DNA of 64,000 nucleotides from Bacteroidota bacterium (GCA_021156365.1 JAJNDK010000015.1:29580-93579); one strand, 5' to 3'. Positions 45,425 to 55,669 are shown, numbered from the stretch's first letter. Numbers and translations: made by a program. The notes: generated by a model from the letters alone, not told the origin.

Positions 45425-46564
45425 ATGAAATTCGGTACCAAAGCCATTCACGCAGGCGCAGAGCCAGATCCTACCACGGGAGCGATCATGACGCCTATTT
45501 ACCAAACATCGACCTATGTGCAGGAATCACCCGGTGTGAATAAAGGATACGGTTATGCAAGAGGCAAAAACCCAACCCGCGAAGCCTTACAGAAAAATAT
45601 TGCCGCACTGGAAAACGGAAAGCATTGTGTGTGCTTCAGCAGCGGAATGGGCGCAACGGATGCAGTGATCAGAATGCTGAAGCCAGGGGATGAAGTAATT
45701 ACCGGCGACGACCTGTATGGTGGTTCCTACCGCATGTTCACCAAGATCTATGAGAAATACGGGATCAAATTTCACTTCATCAATTTGACCGATGCAGAGA
45801 ATATCAAAAAATACCTCAATGCAAATACACGTTTGATCTGGGCTGAAACGCCTACTAACCCGACGATGCAGATCATTGATATTGAAGCCTGCTCAAAAAT
45901 TGCAAAAGCGAACAATATACTTTTTGCGGTAGACAATACCTTTGCCAGTCCGTATCTTCAAAATCCACTGGACCTCGGAGCTGATATCGTAATGCACTCG
46001 GTTACAAAATACCTGGGTGGACACAGTGATGTGGTGATGGGAGCCCTGGTTACGAATGACGATAAGATCCACGAGCAGCTGTACTTTATTTTGAACAGCT
46101 GCGGTGCCAATCCCGGCCCTATGGACAGCTTCCTCGTGATGCGCGGGATCAAAACGCTTCACCTGCGGATGGAGCGGCATTGTTACAACGGCAGGATCGT
46201 TGCAGAATTCCTGAAAACACACCCGAAGATCGAAAAGATCTACTGGCCTGGGTTTACCGATCATCCCAATCATGCCATTGCAAAAAAACAGATGAAGGAT
46301 TTCGGTGGAATGATCTCTATCGTATTGAAAAATGCCTCACTGGAGGATACCTTTAAGATCGCTTCTTCATTCGAAGTATTCTCCCTGGCCGAATCACTGG
46401 GCGGTGTGGAATCGCTGATCAATCATCCGGCTACGATGACGCATGCATCCATTCCGAAAGCGGAACGTGAAAAGGCAGGAGTGGTGGACAACCTGCTGAG
46501 GCTGAGTGTGGGGGTGGAAGATGTGGAGGACCTGCTGGAAGATATTAAAAAGGCATTAGAATAA
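45425..46564 (+). CDS. Cystathionine gamma-synthase/gamma-lyase-type PLP enzyme
   Basis: This 379-residue cytoplasmic enzyme belongs to the Cys/Met metabolism PLP family. The Schiff-base lysine is Lys195 in SVTKYLGGHSD. YGYARGKNPTREALQ, FSSGMGATDAV and PLP-contact residues such as DNTFASPYLQNPLDLGAD are intact. Members make cystathionine from an activated homoserine or cleave it to cysteine and 2-oxobutyrate. The two cannot be separated reliably by reading, although the HAGAEPDPTTGAIMTPIYQT start is typical of both. No methionine genes lie near it. Confidence 0.9.
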   Translation: MKFGTKAIHAGAEPDPTTGAIMTPIYQTSTYVQESPGVNKGYGYARGKNPTREALQKNIAALENGKHCVCFSSGMGATDAVIRMLKPGDEVITGDDLYGGSYRMFTKIYEKYGIKFHFINLTDAENIKKYLNANTRLIWAETPTNPTMQIIDIEACSKIAKANNILFAVDNTFASPYLQNPLDLGADIVMHSVTKYLGGHSDVVMGALVTNDDKIHEQLYFILNSCGANPGPMDSFLVMRGIKTLHLRMERHCYNGRIVAEFLKTHPKIEKIYWPGFTDHPNHAIAKKQMKDFGGMISIVLKNASLEDTFKIASSFEVFSLAESLGGVESLINHPATMTHASIPKAEREKAGVVDNLLRLSVGVEDVEDLLEDIKKALE

Positions 46565-46654
46565 GCCGGAATAGAAGCTGTTTTTTGAGTGCCTGTTTCT
46601 GCTGTTTAACCGCATAAATAACCGTTTAACCTAATTTCCGGCGTTAAATGTTAA

Positions 46655-46686
46655 ATTGCTTTTTTAAGTAATTTTTATTACCTTTA
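46655..46686 (+). promoter_or_regulatory. Predicted promoter for the first M43 protease gene
   Basis: ATTG (46655-46658), a 20-bp spacer and TACCTTTA (46679-46686) resemble the TTTG / TAnnTTTG pattern with one mismatch in each box. The leader would be about 25 nt. Confidence 0.4.
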
Positions 46687-46715
46687 TTTATCGAAAATTT
46701 TCTAATTATTAAGGA

Positions 46716-48992
46716 ATGATTAAATCTATACTTATCTGTGGAATCGTGCTGTCAGGCGTAATTACGGGAACCGCTCAAAATGCGGCGAAGGTAAAAATCA
46801 ATACACCAGCGGTAAAACTAAAAAACCAAAAATTCAATCATGTGATTGATGGCGGACACTCTCATTCTCATGGAGTTATCCCATGTGCTACCGATCAGGC
46901 AACGGAACGTTATTTCCAGCTGCATCCGGAAGCAAGAGCGCAGTACGAAGCCGCTCAGAAAGCGATGGGATCCTGGTCCAATGAGGACATTTCAAGCAAT
47001 AAAACAACCAATCCGAATAACAGTGTTTTGACGGCATCTCCTGCACCACTGGACACCATTCCTGTTGTATTCCATATCCTTCACCAGAATGGTGCCGAGA
47101 ACGTTGGCAACCAGGTGATCTATGATGCACTTGCCCAGCTGAATATCGATTTCCGTAAGCTGGATCCGGATACTGCCACTATAGAACCGCATTTCCAGGC
47201 GAGGGCTACCTCTTCTAATCTCGTGTTCCAGCTGGCAACCATCGATCCGCTTGGTAACTGTACCAACGGTATCATCCGCCATTTTGATGCGAATACCATT
47301 TGGGATCAAACGAATTTCGCAGCGTATGCGTATTCAGGCACTGCAAGCGGGAGATGGGATCCGCGTAAATACCTGAACATCTATCTGGTAAAAAGCATCA
47401 CCGACGGATCAGGCGGCACAGGCGGCGGGATCATTGTCGGATACACCTATACACCCGGAACATTGGGTTCGGGAAGTGCAGCTGATGCGATCGTATACAA
47501 CGTAGGCTGGCTTGGAGTATCCAATAAAGATGTTCGTTCCCTTGCACATGAGATCGGCCACTGGCTGAACCTGAAACACACATTCGGAAACACCAACAAC
47601 CCTGGCGTTAGCTGCGGGGATGATAACCTGGGTACTATCGCCGGTCAGCCGATCGATGATACCCCTAAAACATTGGGCTTTTTCAGTAGCTGCCCTCCGC
47701 AAACACCGAACGCCTGCGATACATCCAACTGGGCGAATGTAGAGAACATCATGGATTATTCTTCCTGCCCTAAAATGTTCACTTTCGGACAGGTAAGAAG
47801 AATGCGCCAGACACTACTCACCGCTACCTCCGGACGGAACAATCTTGTTACAGCTGCTAACAAAGTGGCTACAGGGATCCGGAATCCGCAGGTGTGCTTT
47901 CCGGTAGCTGATTTCACATCGGATAAACGTTTTGTATGTGTAGGTACTGTTGTAACTTTTGAAGACAGTACTACCAATTCAATGACTACTTCTTTTGCCT
48001 GGGATTTCCCGGGAGGAAACCCTTCTACTTCTACGGCGGCTAACCCTGCTGTTACATATGCCACTCCGGGTGTTTACCCTGTAACGTATACGGCAACCAA
48101 TTCTGCGGGAAGTCATTCGATCTCAAAAACCGGTTTCATTACTGTAAGCAGCAATGTGGCAGCAGTACAAACCGGATTTATCGAAGGCTTTGAATCGATC
48201 ACTGTCCCGAATGCAGATTGGTCGGTAGATAACAGCAATGGCGGACCGGGTTGGGAGCAGACCAATACAGTTGGCTCTACCGGAACGAACTCCATGAAGA
48301 TCGATAACTTCAACAATACGGCAACCAGTGTGGAAACATTCTACACACCTGCATATAACCTTGCTGCTATCAACGGCGCAACGCCAACGGTATCCTTTAC
48401 ATTCAAAGTGGCTCACCAGCGCAGAACAACAACTGCAAGTGAAAAACTACAGGTGTTCTCTTCTACCAACTGCGGGCAGACATGGACACAGCGTTACAAC
48501 AAAACAGGCAGCTCACTGGCAACAGTTGCAGGTGCCAATGCAAGTAGTTTTGTTCCGTCCGGTTCCTCACAATGGAGAACAGAAACGGTAACCATCGCTG
48601 CTTTAGTTGCACAGACCAATGTAATGTTCAAATTTGTGTTCACTTCCGGTGCGGCAGGAGCTACGAACAATATTTACATAGATGATATCAATATTTCCAA
48701 TTCGCCGAACAGCCTGAATACGATAGCTGAAAGTCAGTTGAACCTGAACGTGTTCCCGAACCCGAGCAATGGAAATGTGCATGTGGCATTTGAGCTGAAA
48801 GAAAAACAGGCAGTGAAGCTGGAACTGGTAGACATGTTGGGAAGAACGATCGAAACAGCTGTGAACAGCAGCTTACCGAACGGTTCGTATGAATATTCCT
48901 TCGGTTCGGCCCAGAAGCTTTCTTCCGGTATCTATTTCTCCAAACTGTCGGTAGACGGCAAAGTATACACACGAAAAGTAATAGTAGAATAA
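46716..48992 (+). CDS. T9SS-exported M43 (pappalysin-type) zinc metalloprotease, copy 1 (758 aa)
   Basis: A signal peptide (to about TAQN) and a propeptide precede the M43 catalytic domain. The zinc motif is HEIGHWLNLKH, starting at His278, followed by the Met-turn region NIMDYSSCPKMF. A PKD domain (about bases 47900-48150), a jelly-roll/anchor-J-like domain (about 48170-48700) and a T9SS sorting domain (FPNPSNGNVHVAF, to 48992) complete it. It should be secreted through the outer membrane and cleave proteins outside. It is the first of three tandem paralogues. The propeptide holds an IPC cysteine that might switch the zinc, but this is inference. Confidence 0.92.
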   Translation: MIKSILICGIVLSGVITGTAQNAAKVKINTPAVKLKNQKFNHVIDGGHSHSHGVIPCATDQATERYFQLHPEARAQYEAAQKAMGSWSNEDISSNKTTNPNNSVLTASPAPLDTIPVVFHILHQNGAENVGNQVIYDALAQLNIDFRKLDPDTATIEPHFQARATSSNLVFQLATIDPLGNCTNGIIRHFDANTIWDQTNFAAYAYSGTASGRWDPRKYLNIYLVKSITDGSGGTGGGIIVGYTYTPGTLGSGSAADAIVYNVGWLGVSNKDVRSLAHEIGHWLNLKHTFGNTNNPGVSCGDDNLGTIAGQPIDDTPKTLGFFSSCPPQTPNACDTSNWANVENIMDYSSCPKMFTFGQVRRMRQTLLTATSGRNNLVTAANKVATGIRNPQVCFPVADFTSDKRFVCVGTVVTFEDSTTNSMTTSFAWDFPGGNPSTSTAANPAVTYATPGVYPVTYTATNSAGSHSISKTGFITVSSNVAAVQTGFIEGFESITVPNADWSVDNSNGGPGWEQTNTVGSTGTNSMKIDNFNNTATSVETFYTPAYNLAAINGATPTVSFTFKVAHQRRTTTASEKLQVFSSTNCGQTWTQRYNKTGSSLATVAGANASSFVPSGSSQWRTETVTIAALVAQTNVMFKFVFTSGAAGATNNIYIDDINISNSPNSLNTIAESQLNLNVFPNPSNGNVHVAFELKEKQAVKLELVDMLGRTIETAVNSSLPNGSYEYSFGSAQKLSSGIYFSKLSVDGKVYTRKVIVE

Positions 48993-49006
48993 AAAATATA
49001 CTCATC

Positions 49007-49034
49007 AAAAATCCCTGAGCGATCGGGGATTTTT
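49007..49034 (+). terminator. Terminator after M43 copy 1
   Basis: AAAAATCCC (49007-49015) pairs with GGGATTTTT (49026-49034). The terminator makes separate transcripts for copies 1 and 2 likely. Confidence 0.85.
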
Positions 49035-49053
49035 GGTATTTAAATCAAACACC

Positions 49054-51234
49054 ATGAAAAAAACAGTTGTCCTATTTTTCGGCATGCTTTCAGTAGTATC
49101 CTTTGCACAGGAAAAAGCGAAGCCTTGCGGCCACGGAGATGTGATGCAGGAAGTATTCAACCATGATCCTGCTGCCAAAGCGCGGATCGATGCAATGAAT
49201 AAGGAATTGGAAGAGGCAGATCAAAAAGCATTCAAAGAAGGATATAAAAATTATCCGAACGGTTATTTTTCGAATGAAGCTGCACGGCAGGGTGGCGGAG
49301 GCCCGAACAGCACACAGGCTGTTGTGCTCAACATCCCGGTAGTGTTCCATATCCTTCACGAAGAAGGACTGGAAAAGATCTCTCCTACACAGGTGCGTGA
49401 AGCGGTAGCTATCCTGAACAGGGATTACAACAAACAAAACGGCGATACGATAGATGTGATAACCGATTTTGCAAACAATATCGGTAAAGTAGAATTTAAT
49501 TTTGTGCTTGCTACCAAAGATCCACTCGGGAATTGCACCAATGGTATCGTTTACCACAATTCACCCCTTACCAACTGGACTTCCGGCGACAATTGTCCTT
49601 ATACAGGAACGACCACCGGAAAATGGAATCCAAGTAAATACCTGAACATTTATAGCGTAAAATCGATCAGCAGTGGTGCAGCGGGCTACACGTATCTGCC
49701 GGGTACCTGGGGTACCGGTAATGCGAAAGATGCTATCGTTATCCTGCATGACTATGTCGGAGCTTCCGGTACCAGCACAGTAAGCCATTCAAGAGCATTA
49801 ACACACGAAGTGGGACATTGGTTCAATCTGCCGCATGTATGGGGCGGAACCAACAGTCCGGGTGTAGCCTGTGGTAATGAAGGTGTAGCGGATACTCCCG
49901 TTACCAAAGGATATGATTATTGCCCTTCAGATGCTTCTTCTGCACAGATCTGTAATGCAGGTGTGACCGAGAACTACCAGAATTACATGGATTACTCTTA
50001 TTGCTCTATGATGTTCACCAATGGCCAGGTTACCCGTATGCGTGCTGCAGCCAACTCCAGCACCGCCGGAAGAAGCACGCTCTGGTCGGCTACCAATCTT
50101 ACGAACACAGGTGTTACCGGCCCGATCGTATGTGCACCGGATGCAGGTTTCATGGTAGTGTTCGACAAACGTTTTATCTGTGCAGGTAACAATACCCAGT
50201 TCCAGGATTCAACCTGGAACACAATGGTAACAGGCTGGAACTGGTCTTTCCCGGGTGGAGTACCAAGCACCTCTACTGATTCTATGCCGATCGTTGTATA
50301 CAATACTCCCGGAGATTATGCGGTTTCTTATACGGCTACTACTTCCGCAGGAAGCGATGTGGTTTCGCGCAACGATGTGATCCACGTAGGTTCCAATACA
50401 GCCAGCGTAACAGCAGGTTTTGTAGAAGGCTTCGAAAGCATCACCGTACCGAATGCTGATTGGGTTATTGAAAATCCTTCCGGAACACCGGCATGGCAGC
50501 AAACAGCTACTGCAGGTGCTACAGGAACTCAATCAATGATGATCAATAATTTCACAAATCCGGGAGGATCGGTGGAAGTGTTGTACACCCCATCGTATAA
50601 TTTGAGCGCTATCAATACAGCTACGCCACCCGTATCGTTTACATTCAAATTAGCCCACCAGCGCAAAACAGCAACGGCGAGCGAAAAATTACAAGTGTTC
50701 TCTTCTACCAACTGCGGTCTTACCTGGGCACAGCGGTATTCGAAAAGCGGTTCGGCCCTCGCTACTGTAACGGGTGCAAATGCAAGCGCATTCACGCCAT
50801 CAGGCGCAGCACAATGGAGGACAGAAACGGTTACTATTACTGCTTTATCAACTTCCGTTAATGTGTGGTTCAAGTTCGTATTCACTTCCGATGCAAGCGG
50901 AGCCAGCAATAATATTTATATCGATGATATCAATATTTCCAACAACGGAGTGAGCCTCGAAACAGAGCTGGCCAGCCAGTTCAACTTACTTGTGTATCCA
51001 AACCCTGCAAGCGACAAGGTGAATGTAGCCTTTGACCTGGCAGGAAAACACAAGGTGAAACTGGAGCTGATAGATATGCTCGGAAGAACTGTTGAAACGG
51101 CAGTGGATGCAGAGCTGTCACAGGGTACTCATGAATACAGCTTCGGTTTGAATAAAAAACCGGCTTCAGGTATTTACTTCTCCAAACTTACGGTTGACGG
51201 AAGATCTGCTACTCAAAAAGTAGTGATAGAATAA
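49054..51234 (+). CDS. T9SS-exported M43 zinc metalloprotease, copy 2 (726 aa)
   Basis: The ATG at 49054 (MKKTVVLFFGMLSVVSFAQ) starts a signal peptide; an upstream in-frame TTG at 49033 lies inside the terminator and is rejected. The propeptide carries a KPCGHGD cysteine motif, followed by the catalytic domain with HEVGHWFNLPH (His251) and NYMDYSYCSMMF. PKD, jelly-roll and T9SS sorting domains (YPNPASDKVNVAFDL) follow as in copy 1. It is a secreted protease, paralogous to its neighbours along the whole length, so the array probably arose by duplication. Confidence 0.92.
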   Translation: MKKTVVLFFGMLSVVSFAQEKAKPCGHGDVMQEVFNHDPAAKARIDAMNKELEEADQKAFKEGYKNYPNGYFSNEAARQGGGGPNSTQAVVLNIPVVFHILHEEGLEKISPTQVREAVAILNRDYNKQNGDTIDVITDFANNIGKVEFNFVLATKDPLGNCTNGIVYHNSPLTNWTSGDNCPYTGTTTGKWNPSKYLNIYSVKSISSGAAGYTYLPGTWGTGNAKDAIVILHDYVGASGTSTVSHSRALTHEVGHWFNLPHVWGGTNSPGVACGNEGVADTPVTKGYDYCPSDASSAQICNAGVTENYQNYMDYSYCSMMFTNGQVTRMRAAANSSTAGRSTLWSATNLTNTGVTGPIVCAPDAGFMVVFDKRFICAGNNTQFQDSTWNTMVTGWNWSFPGGVPSTSTDSMPIVVYNTPGDYAVSYTATTSAGSDVVSRNDVIHVGSNTASVTAGFVEGFESITVPNADWVIENPSGTPAWQQTATAGATGTQSMMINNFTNPGGSVEVLYTPSYNLSAINTATPPVSFTFKLAHQRKTATASEKLQVFSSTNCGLTWAQRYSKSGSALATVTGANASAFTPSGAAQWRTETVTITALSTSVNVWFKFVFTSDASGASNNIYIDDINISNNGVSLETELASQFNLLVYPNPASDKVNVAFDLAGKHKVKLELIDMLGRTVETAVDAELSQGTHEYSFGLNKKPASGIYFSKLTVDGRSATQKVVIE

Positions 51235-51260
51235 TTTTAAATAAAAGAAAACAATAAGCG

Positions 51261-51297
51261 TAAATCCCGATCGCGATGCTTCGCATGTCGGGATTTA
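51261..51297 (+). terminator. Terminator/palindromic repeat after M43 copy 2
   Basis: TAAATCCCGA (51261-51270) and TCGGGATTTA (51288-51297) form perfect 10-bp arms. The loop GCGATGCTTCGC resembles the inner palindrome at 24401, so this may also be a member of the CCCGAT...ATCGGG family acting as a terminator. Confidence 0.75.
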
Positions 51298-51337
51298 TCT
51301 TTTATACACAATAGTAATTTATCCGGCATATAACGAT

Positions 51338-53428
51338 ATGAAAAAAAACACGATCCTCCTTTCTCTTTTTCTCCTGCTTTCGGGAGCCCTGCTTTCTCAG
51401 GAAATAGGTAAATGCGGTATGACAGAGTTAGTGAAAAAACGAATGGAAACCGACAGGCATTTTGCAGAGAAGATAGAGCAGTCGAAAACCATGCGGGAGA
51501 AGCTGAACCAGTTCCAATCGCCTAACGGAGGGACGTACATAATTCCTGTGGTTTTTCATATCCTTCACGATAACGGCATAGAGAATATAGCCAACACCCA
51601 GGTAGAAGATGCAGTGCGTATCCTGAACAGGGATTTCCGGAAATGGAACCCGGATACAGTTGATATTGTGCCGGAATTCAAACAGCTGGCTGCCGATGTG
51701 GAGATCGAATTCCGTCTTGCTACTATTGATCCCAATGGAAATTGTACGAACGGGATCATCCGGTACGAAACGTCTGCAACCGACTTCGATGCATCTTACA
51801 GCTACACCGGTGTGGGACCGGGATTGTGGGATCCGCAAAAATACCTGAGCTTTTATATCTGCCGGGCGCTGGATTTTCCGGGCGCTGCAGCGTATACCTA
51901 CATACCGGGCTGGCTGGGCGCCGGCAGTCCTGCCGACGCAGTAGTGTCGCTTCATGGATATGTGGGTTCTATTGGTACCAGTAGTCCTCTTACTTCCCGC
52001 GTGCTTACACACGAGGTAGGTCACTGGCTGGGACTGGATCACGTTTGGGGCGGAACCAATAGTCCGGGTGTAGCCTGCGGTGATGACGGGGTGTCTGACA
52101 CGCCTGTTACCATGGGTTTTTCGAGCTGTAACCTGGCCGGTGCGCAGGTTTGTATGCCGGGTGTTACCGAGAATGTACAGAACTATATGGAATATTCGTA
52201 TTGCGACAACATGTTCACCCTTGGTCAGAAAGACCTGATGCGGGATGTGATCGCCACCGGTGCCAATGCAGGCCGGGATAACCTGGTCAGTGCTTCCAAT
52301 CTGATGGCAACAGGTGTTATCAATCCTGTTTTTTGTTTGCCTGTAGCGGATTTTAAAGTAGTGAACAACAGGTATAATTACTGCACGGGACAGCAGATCC
52401 AATTGCAGGATTATACATTGAATGCACATCCTACCGGCTGGAACTGGAGTTTTCCGGGTGGAACACCTGCCAGCTCTACCGATTCCATGCCTTATGTAAG
52501 TTATTCCACTCCGGGCCTGTATGCTATATCGTATACTGCTACCAATGTGGCCGGAAGCTCCAACATTACAAAAACGGCGTATATAAATGTGATAAGCAAT
52601 ACGGCAAGCTACAATTCCGCTTTTTACGAGGGCTTTGAGACATCTTCCATACCGGGCGCGGATTGGGGCACACCGGTGAGTGCAGATGGCAATACCTGGA
52701 TGCAGACGAACACTGCCGCATCTACCGGAAGCAATTCCGCTATGGTGAACAATTTCAGCAATACGCCGGGCGATGTGGAAACGCTTTACAGTCCGAGCTA
52801 TAACCTGAGCGCTATCAATGCGACCAATCCGCCGGCCACCTTTACATTCAAAGTGGCTTACCAGCGGGCGAACTCTTTAGTGGATAAACTGCAGGTGTTT
52901 TCATCTACCAATTGCGGACAAACATGGGTGCAGCGTTATGCAAAGAACGGACCTGCGCTTGCTACTGTTGCAGGAATGAATCCCAATCCTTTTGTTCCGT
53001 CTTCTGCAGCCGATTGGAGAACAGAGACCGTGAATATCGTTGCGCTGAATTCACAAAACAATGTGCTCTTTAAGTTCGTGCTCAGTTCCCCTACAAGCGG
53101 GACCGGGAACAATATATACATCGATGACATCAATATAGCGGGCTCAGCTGTCGGTCTGAAAGACCTGAGTAATGGAAACCATATGCAGGTATTCCCGAAC
53201 CCTGCTGAGGGAGCTGCTACCGTTTCCATCGACCTCGATACAAGATCTGTAGTGAAGCTGAAAGTGACAGATGTACTGGGAAAAACAATTGCAGTGCTTG
53301 CCAGTGAAGAAATGAATGCAGGAGAGCAGCAATTTTCGTTCGATACATCCACATGGACCAAAGGTGTTTATTTTATCAGCTGCACAGTGAATGGGATTAC
53401 ATCTAACAAAAAGCTGCTGGTAAACTAA
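51338..53428 (+). CDS. T9SS-exported M43 zinc metalloprotease, copy 3 (696 aa)
   Basis: A signal peptide (ending LLSQ) and a short propeptide with GKCGM precede the catalytic domain. The zinc site is HEVGHWLGLDH (His225), which here keeps the family Gly between the metal ligands; copies 1 and 2 have Asn there. NYMEYSYCDNMF is the Met-turn. PKD, jelly-roll and T9SS sorting domains (FPNPAEGAATVSIDL) complete it. It is slightly shorter than the others. Secretion and proteolysis are expected; substrates are unknown. nadE starts 9 bp after it. Confidence 0.92.
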   Translation: MKKNTILLSLFLLLSGALLSQEIGKCGMTELVKKRMETDRHFAEKIEQSKTMREKLNQFQSPNGGTYIIPVVFHILHDNGIENIANTQVEDAVRILNRDFRKWNPDTVDIVPEFKQLAADVEIEFRLATIDPNGNCTNGIIRYETSATDFDASYSYTGVGPGLWDPQKYLSFYICRALDFPGAAAYTYIPGWLGAGSPADAVVSLHGYVGSIGTSSPLTSRVLTHEVGHWLGLDHVWGGTNSPGVACGDDGVSDTPVTMGFSSCNLAGAQVCMPGVTENVQNYMEYSYCDNMFTLGQKDLMRDVIATGANAGRDNLVSASNLMATGVINPVFCLPVADFKVVNNRYNYCTGQQIQLQDYTLNAHPTGWNWSFPGGTPASSTDSMPYVSYSTPGLYAISYTATNVAGSSNITKTAYINVISNTASYNSAFYEGFETSSIPGADWGTPVSADGNTWMQTNTAASTGSNSAMVNNFSNTPGDVETLYSPSYNLSAINATNPPATFTFKVAYQRANSLVDKLQVFSSTNCGQTWVQRYAKNGPALATVAGMNPNPFVPSSAADWRTETVNIVALNSQNNVLFKFVLSSPTSGTGNNIYIDDINIAGSAVGLKDLSNGNHMQVFPNPAEGAATVSIDLDTRSVVKLKVTDVLGKTIAVLASEEMNAGEQQFSFDTSTWTKGVYFISCTVNGITSNKKLLVN

Positions 53429-53437
53429 ATTTCCCGT

Positions 53438-54223
53438 ATGAAAAAGAAAGAGGTGATCAGCCATATCGTAAACTGGCTTTCGGGCTATTCGGCACGTTCC
53501 GGAACCGACGGATTTGTTATCGGGATCTCGGGAGGCATTGATTCGGCCCTTACGTCTACACTCTGTGCAATGACCGGAAAAAAGTGTATCGTATTGAACA
53601 TGCCCATTCGCCAGAACAGCAGGGAAGTGGACAGAAGTATGGAGCATATCGAATGGCTGAAGAAGAAATTCCCGAATGTAAGCTCCGCTGTTGTTAACCT
53701 CACCGGTATTTTCGAAAAAATGGAAAGTGATTTCCCGGAAGACATCCAGGATTTTCTTAGCATGGCGAACACACGGGCCCGCCTGCGCATGACTACGCTG
53801 TATGCCTTTGCCGGCCATCATCGTTTATTGGTAGCAGGAACAGGGAATAAAATAGAGGATTTCGGCATTGGATTTTACACCAAGTATGGCGATGGGGGAG
53901 TGGACCTGAGCCCGATCGCAGACCTTATGAAGAGTGAAGTGTATGCGCTCGCTACTGAAGTGGGCGTAGTGGAATCGATCTTACGTGCACGGCCTACGGA
54001 TGGTTTGTTTGCCGACGACAGAACGGATGAGGACCAGATCGGTGCCAGCTATGATGAATTGGAATGGGCCATGCTTTATATAGAGAATAAAGAAAGCTAT
54101 GTGTTGGATGAGCGTCAGCAGCGGGTAATGGATATTTTTCTGCAGCGCAACAGGGCCAATAAACACAAGATGGATCCGATACCGGTGTGCCTGATCCCGG
54201 CAGCGCTCAAAGTAAAGGATTAA
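53438..54223 (+). CDS. nadE: NH3-dependent NAD+ synthetase
   Basis: This 261-residue cytoplasmic enzyme amidates deamido-NAD to NAD. The ATP pyrophosphatase P-loop is SGGIDS (31-36). The family segments TARARLRMTTLYAFA and GTGNKIEDFGIGFYTKYGDG are present. There is no N-terminal glutaminase domain, so ammonia is the nitrogen source. It starts 9 bp after the third protease gene, which looks like chance or a loose operon rather than functional linkage. Confidence 0.94.
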   Translation: MKKKEVISHIVNWLSGYSARSGTDGFVIGISGGIDSALTSTLCAMTGKKCIVLNMPIRQNSREVDRSMEHIEWLKKKFPNVSSAVVNLTGIFEKMESDFPEDIQDFLSMANTRARLRMTTLYAFAGHHRLLVAGTGNKIEDFGIGFYTKYGDGGVDLSPIADLMKSEVYALATEVGVVESILRARPTDGLFADDRTDEDQIGASYDELEWAMLYIENKESYVLDERQQRVMDIFLQRNRANKHKMDPIPVCLIPAALKVKD

Positions 54224-54265
54224 AGAGGAAGCGCATATTTCTTCCGGATCATCTCCGCCTCTTTA
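54221..54265. terminator. Hairpin between nadE and the convergent phosphoesterase gene
   Basis: TAAAGAGG (54221-54228) and CCTCTTTA (54258-54265) are perfectly complementary, with a GGAAG/CTTCC stem nested inside. A role as a bidirectional terminator is possible; there is no T-run. Confidence 0.35.
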
Positions 54266-54345
54266 TAGGAGCTCTGCGATTTTTATGTGTATAATGAATG
54301 TAGATGATACCTTCATAAAAATTCAGCTAAAACACAAAAATTGCA

Positions 54346-55596
54346 TCAGGTGCTTTGAAGGGTGATCACGGTGATCTCCGGCCAGATCCCAACCCTGCCC
54401 GGATAACCGAGAAAGCCGAGACCCCTGTTCACATACAAATATTGTTCGCCCTGCTGATACAAGCCTGCCCAGTTGGGATACATGTATTTCACCGGGCTCC
54501 ATTTCAGGCCGGGGATCTCTATACCGAACTGCATTCCGTGTGTGTGCCCGCTGAGCGTAAGGTCGATGTCTTTGTAATCCGTTGTCACCTGGTGATCCCA
54601 GTGCGAAGGATCGTGCGATAATAATATTTTGAAGGGATATTTTTCTGCGCCCGTATAGGCTTTTGAAAGGTCGCCGTATTTGGTAAAACCTTTTGCCCCC
54701 CAGTTCTGAATGCCCATCAGCGCGATCTTTTCTCCGCCTTTTTCTAATTCCACCAGCTCATCCCACAACAATCTCCAGCCTGCCTCTTTGTGAACGTTCC
54801 TCAGCTCAGCCTGTGCTTTCAGCTGGGCGTCTTTGCTGTCCCACTGGATATAATCACCGTAATCGTGGTTGCCGAAAATAGAATACACTCCCATCGGCGC
54901 TTTCAGCTTGCGGTAAGTATCGAGGAAGCCTTCTGTTTCGGTGTAAATATTGTTCACGAGGTCGCCGGTAAAAAAGATGATGTCCGGTTTTTCTTTCATC
55001 ACGATGTTGAATGCCTTTTCGAGCCCTGCGGTATCGGTGAAGCTCCCCGTATGGATATCGGAGATCTGCACGATCTTCAGCCCGTTGAAAGCAGCAGGGA
55101 TCTTACCTGATTTGAGATTGGTCCGGTGGATCGTGTATTTGTAGGCCCCCTTGAAAATACCGTACATGAAGGAGAGGAAAGGAACAGCTGCAAAGGTAAG
55201 GGAGACATAACTGAAGAATTTGAGCCGGCTGATACGGACACTTTCTCCGTGCTCCGGATTTGTTTTGGAACGGATGAGCTCAAACAGGAAGCGGAATGCA
55301 CGGGTGATGTCCTCTACCAGTAAGATCAGTGCTCCCAGGAGCTTCACGATGCCAAGGATAAATGCGAAGGCTCCGAAATAGGTAGTGAAGACCTTGTTCA
55401 TACGCAGGGCCGGGAACAGCATCATCGCCAGGAAGGTACAGAGTGTGAAAGCAGAGGTGATCCAGTAAATGTATTTGACCAGCGTTTGCCGTTGAGGAGA
55501 AGCATCCCTGACAATTGTTTTTACGGCCTGGAAAAAGTACAGATCGGCTAAAATGAATAAACTGAAAATTATGATAGGGCCTACGATGGATCTCAT
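54346..55596 (-). CDS. Membrane-anchored metallophosphoesterase (416 aa)
   Basis: Four N-terminal membrane helices (about residues 1-130, with a loop near 115-125) are followed by a calcineurin-like phosphoesterase domain. Metal ligands are visible in VQISDIHTGS, FFTGDLVNN, FGNHDYGDY and LSGHTHGMQ. Related proteins act on UDP-diacylglucosamine or cyclic nucleotides, but the membrane-bound type (YkuE/YaeI-like) is often of unknown substrate. An envelope lipid or nucleotide target is a guess. It is divergent from the next gene. Confidence 0.9.
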   Translation of the reverse strand: MRSIVGPIIIFSLFILADLYFFQAVKTIVRDASPQRQTLVKYIYWITSAFTLCTFLAMMLFPALRMNKVFTTYFGAFAFILGIVKLLGALILLVEDITRAFRFLFELIRSKTNPEHGESVRISRLKFFSYVSLTFAAVPFLSFMYGIFKGAYKYTIHRTNLKSGKIPAAFNGLKIVQISDIHTGSFTDTAGLEKAFNIVMKEKPDIIFFTGDLVNNIYTETEGFLDTYRKLKAPMGVYSIFGNHDYGDYIQWDSKDAQLKAQAELRNVHKEAGWRLLWDELVELEKGGEKIALMGIQNWGAKGFTKYGDLSKAYTGAEKYPFKILLSHDPSHWDHQVTTDYKDIDLTLSGHTHGMQFGIEIPGLKWSPVKYMYPNWAGLYQQGEQYLYVNRGLGFLGYPGRVGIWPEITVITLQST

Positions 55597-55669
55597 ATGG
55601 ATAGTATTTACTGTGTAAAACGCGGGATTAATAATTTGTCGATACTCCCCAAAATGCTACAGTATTGGT

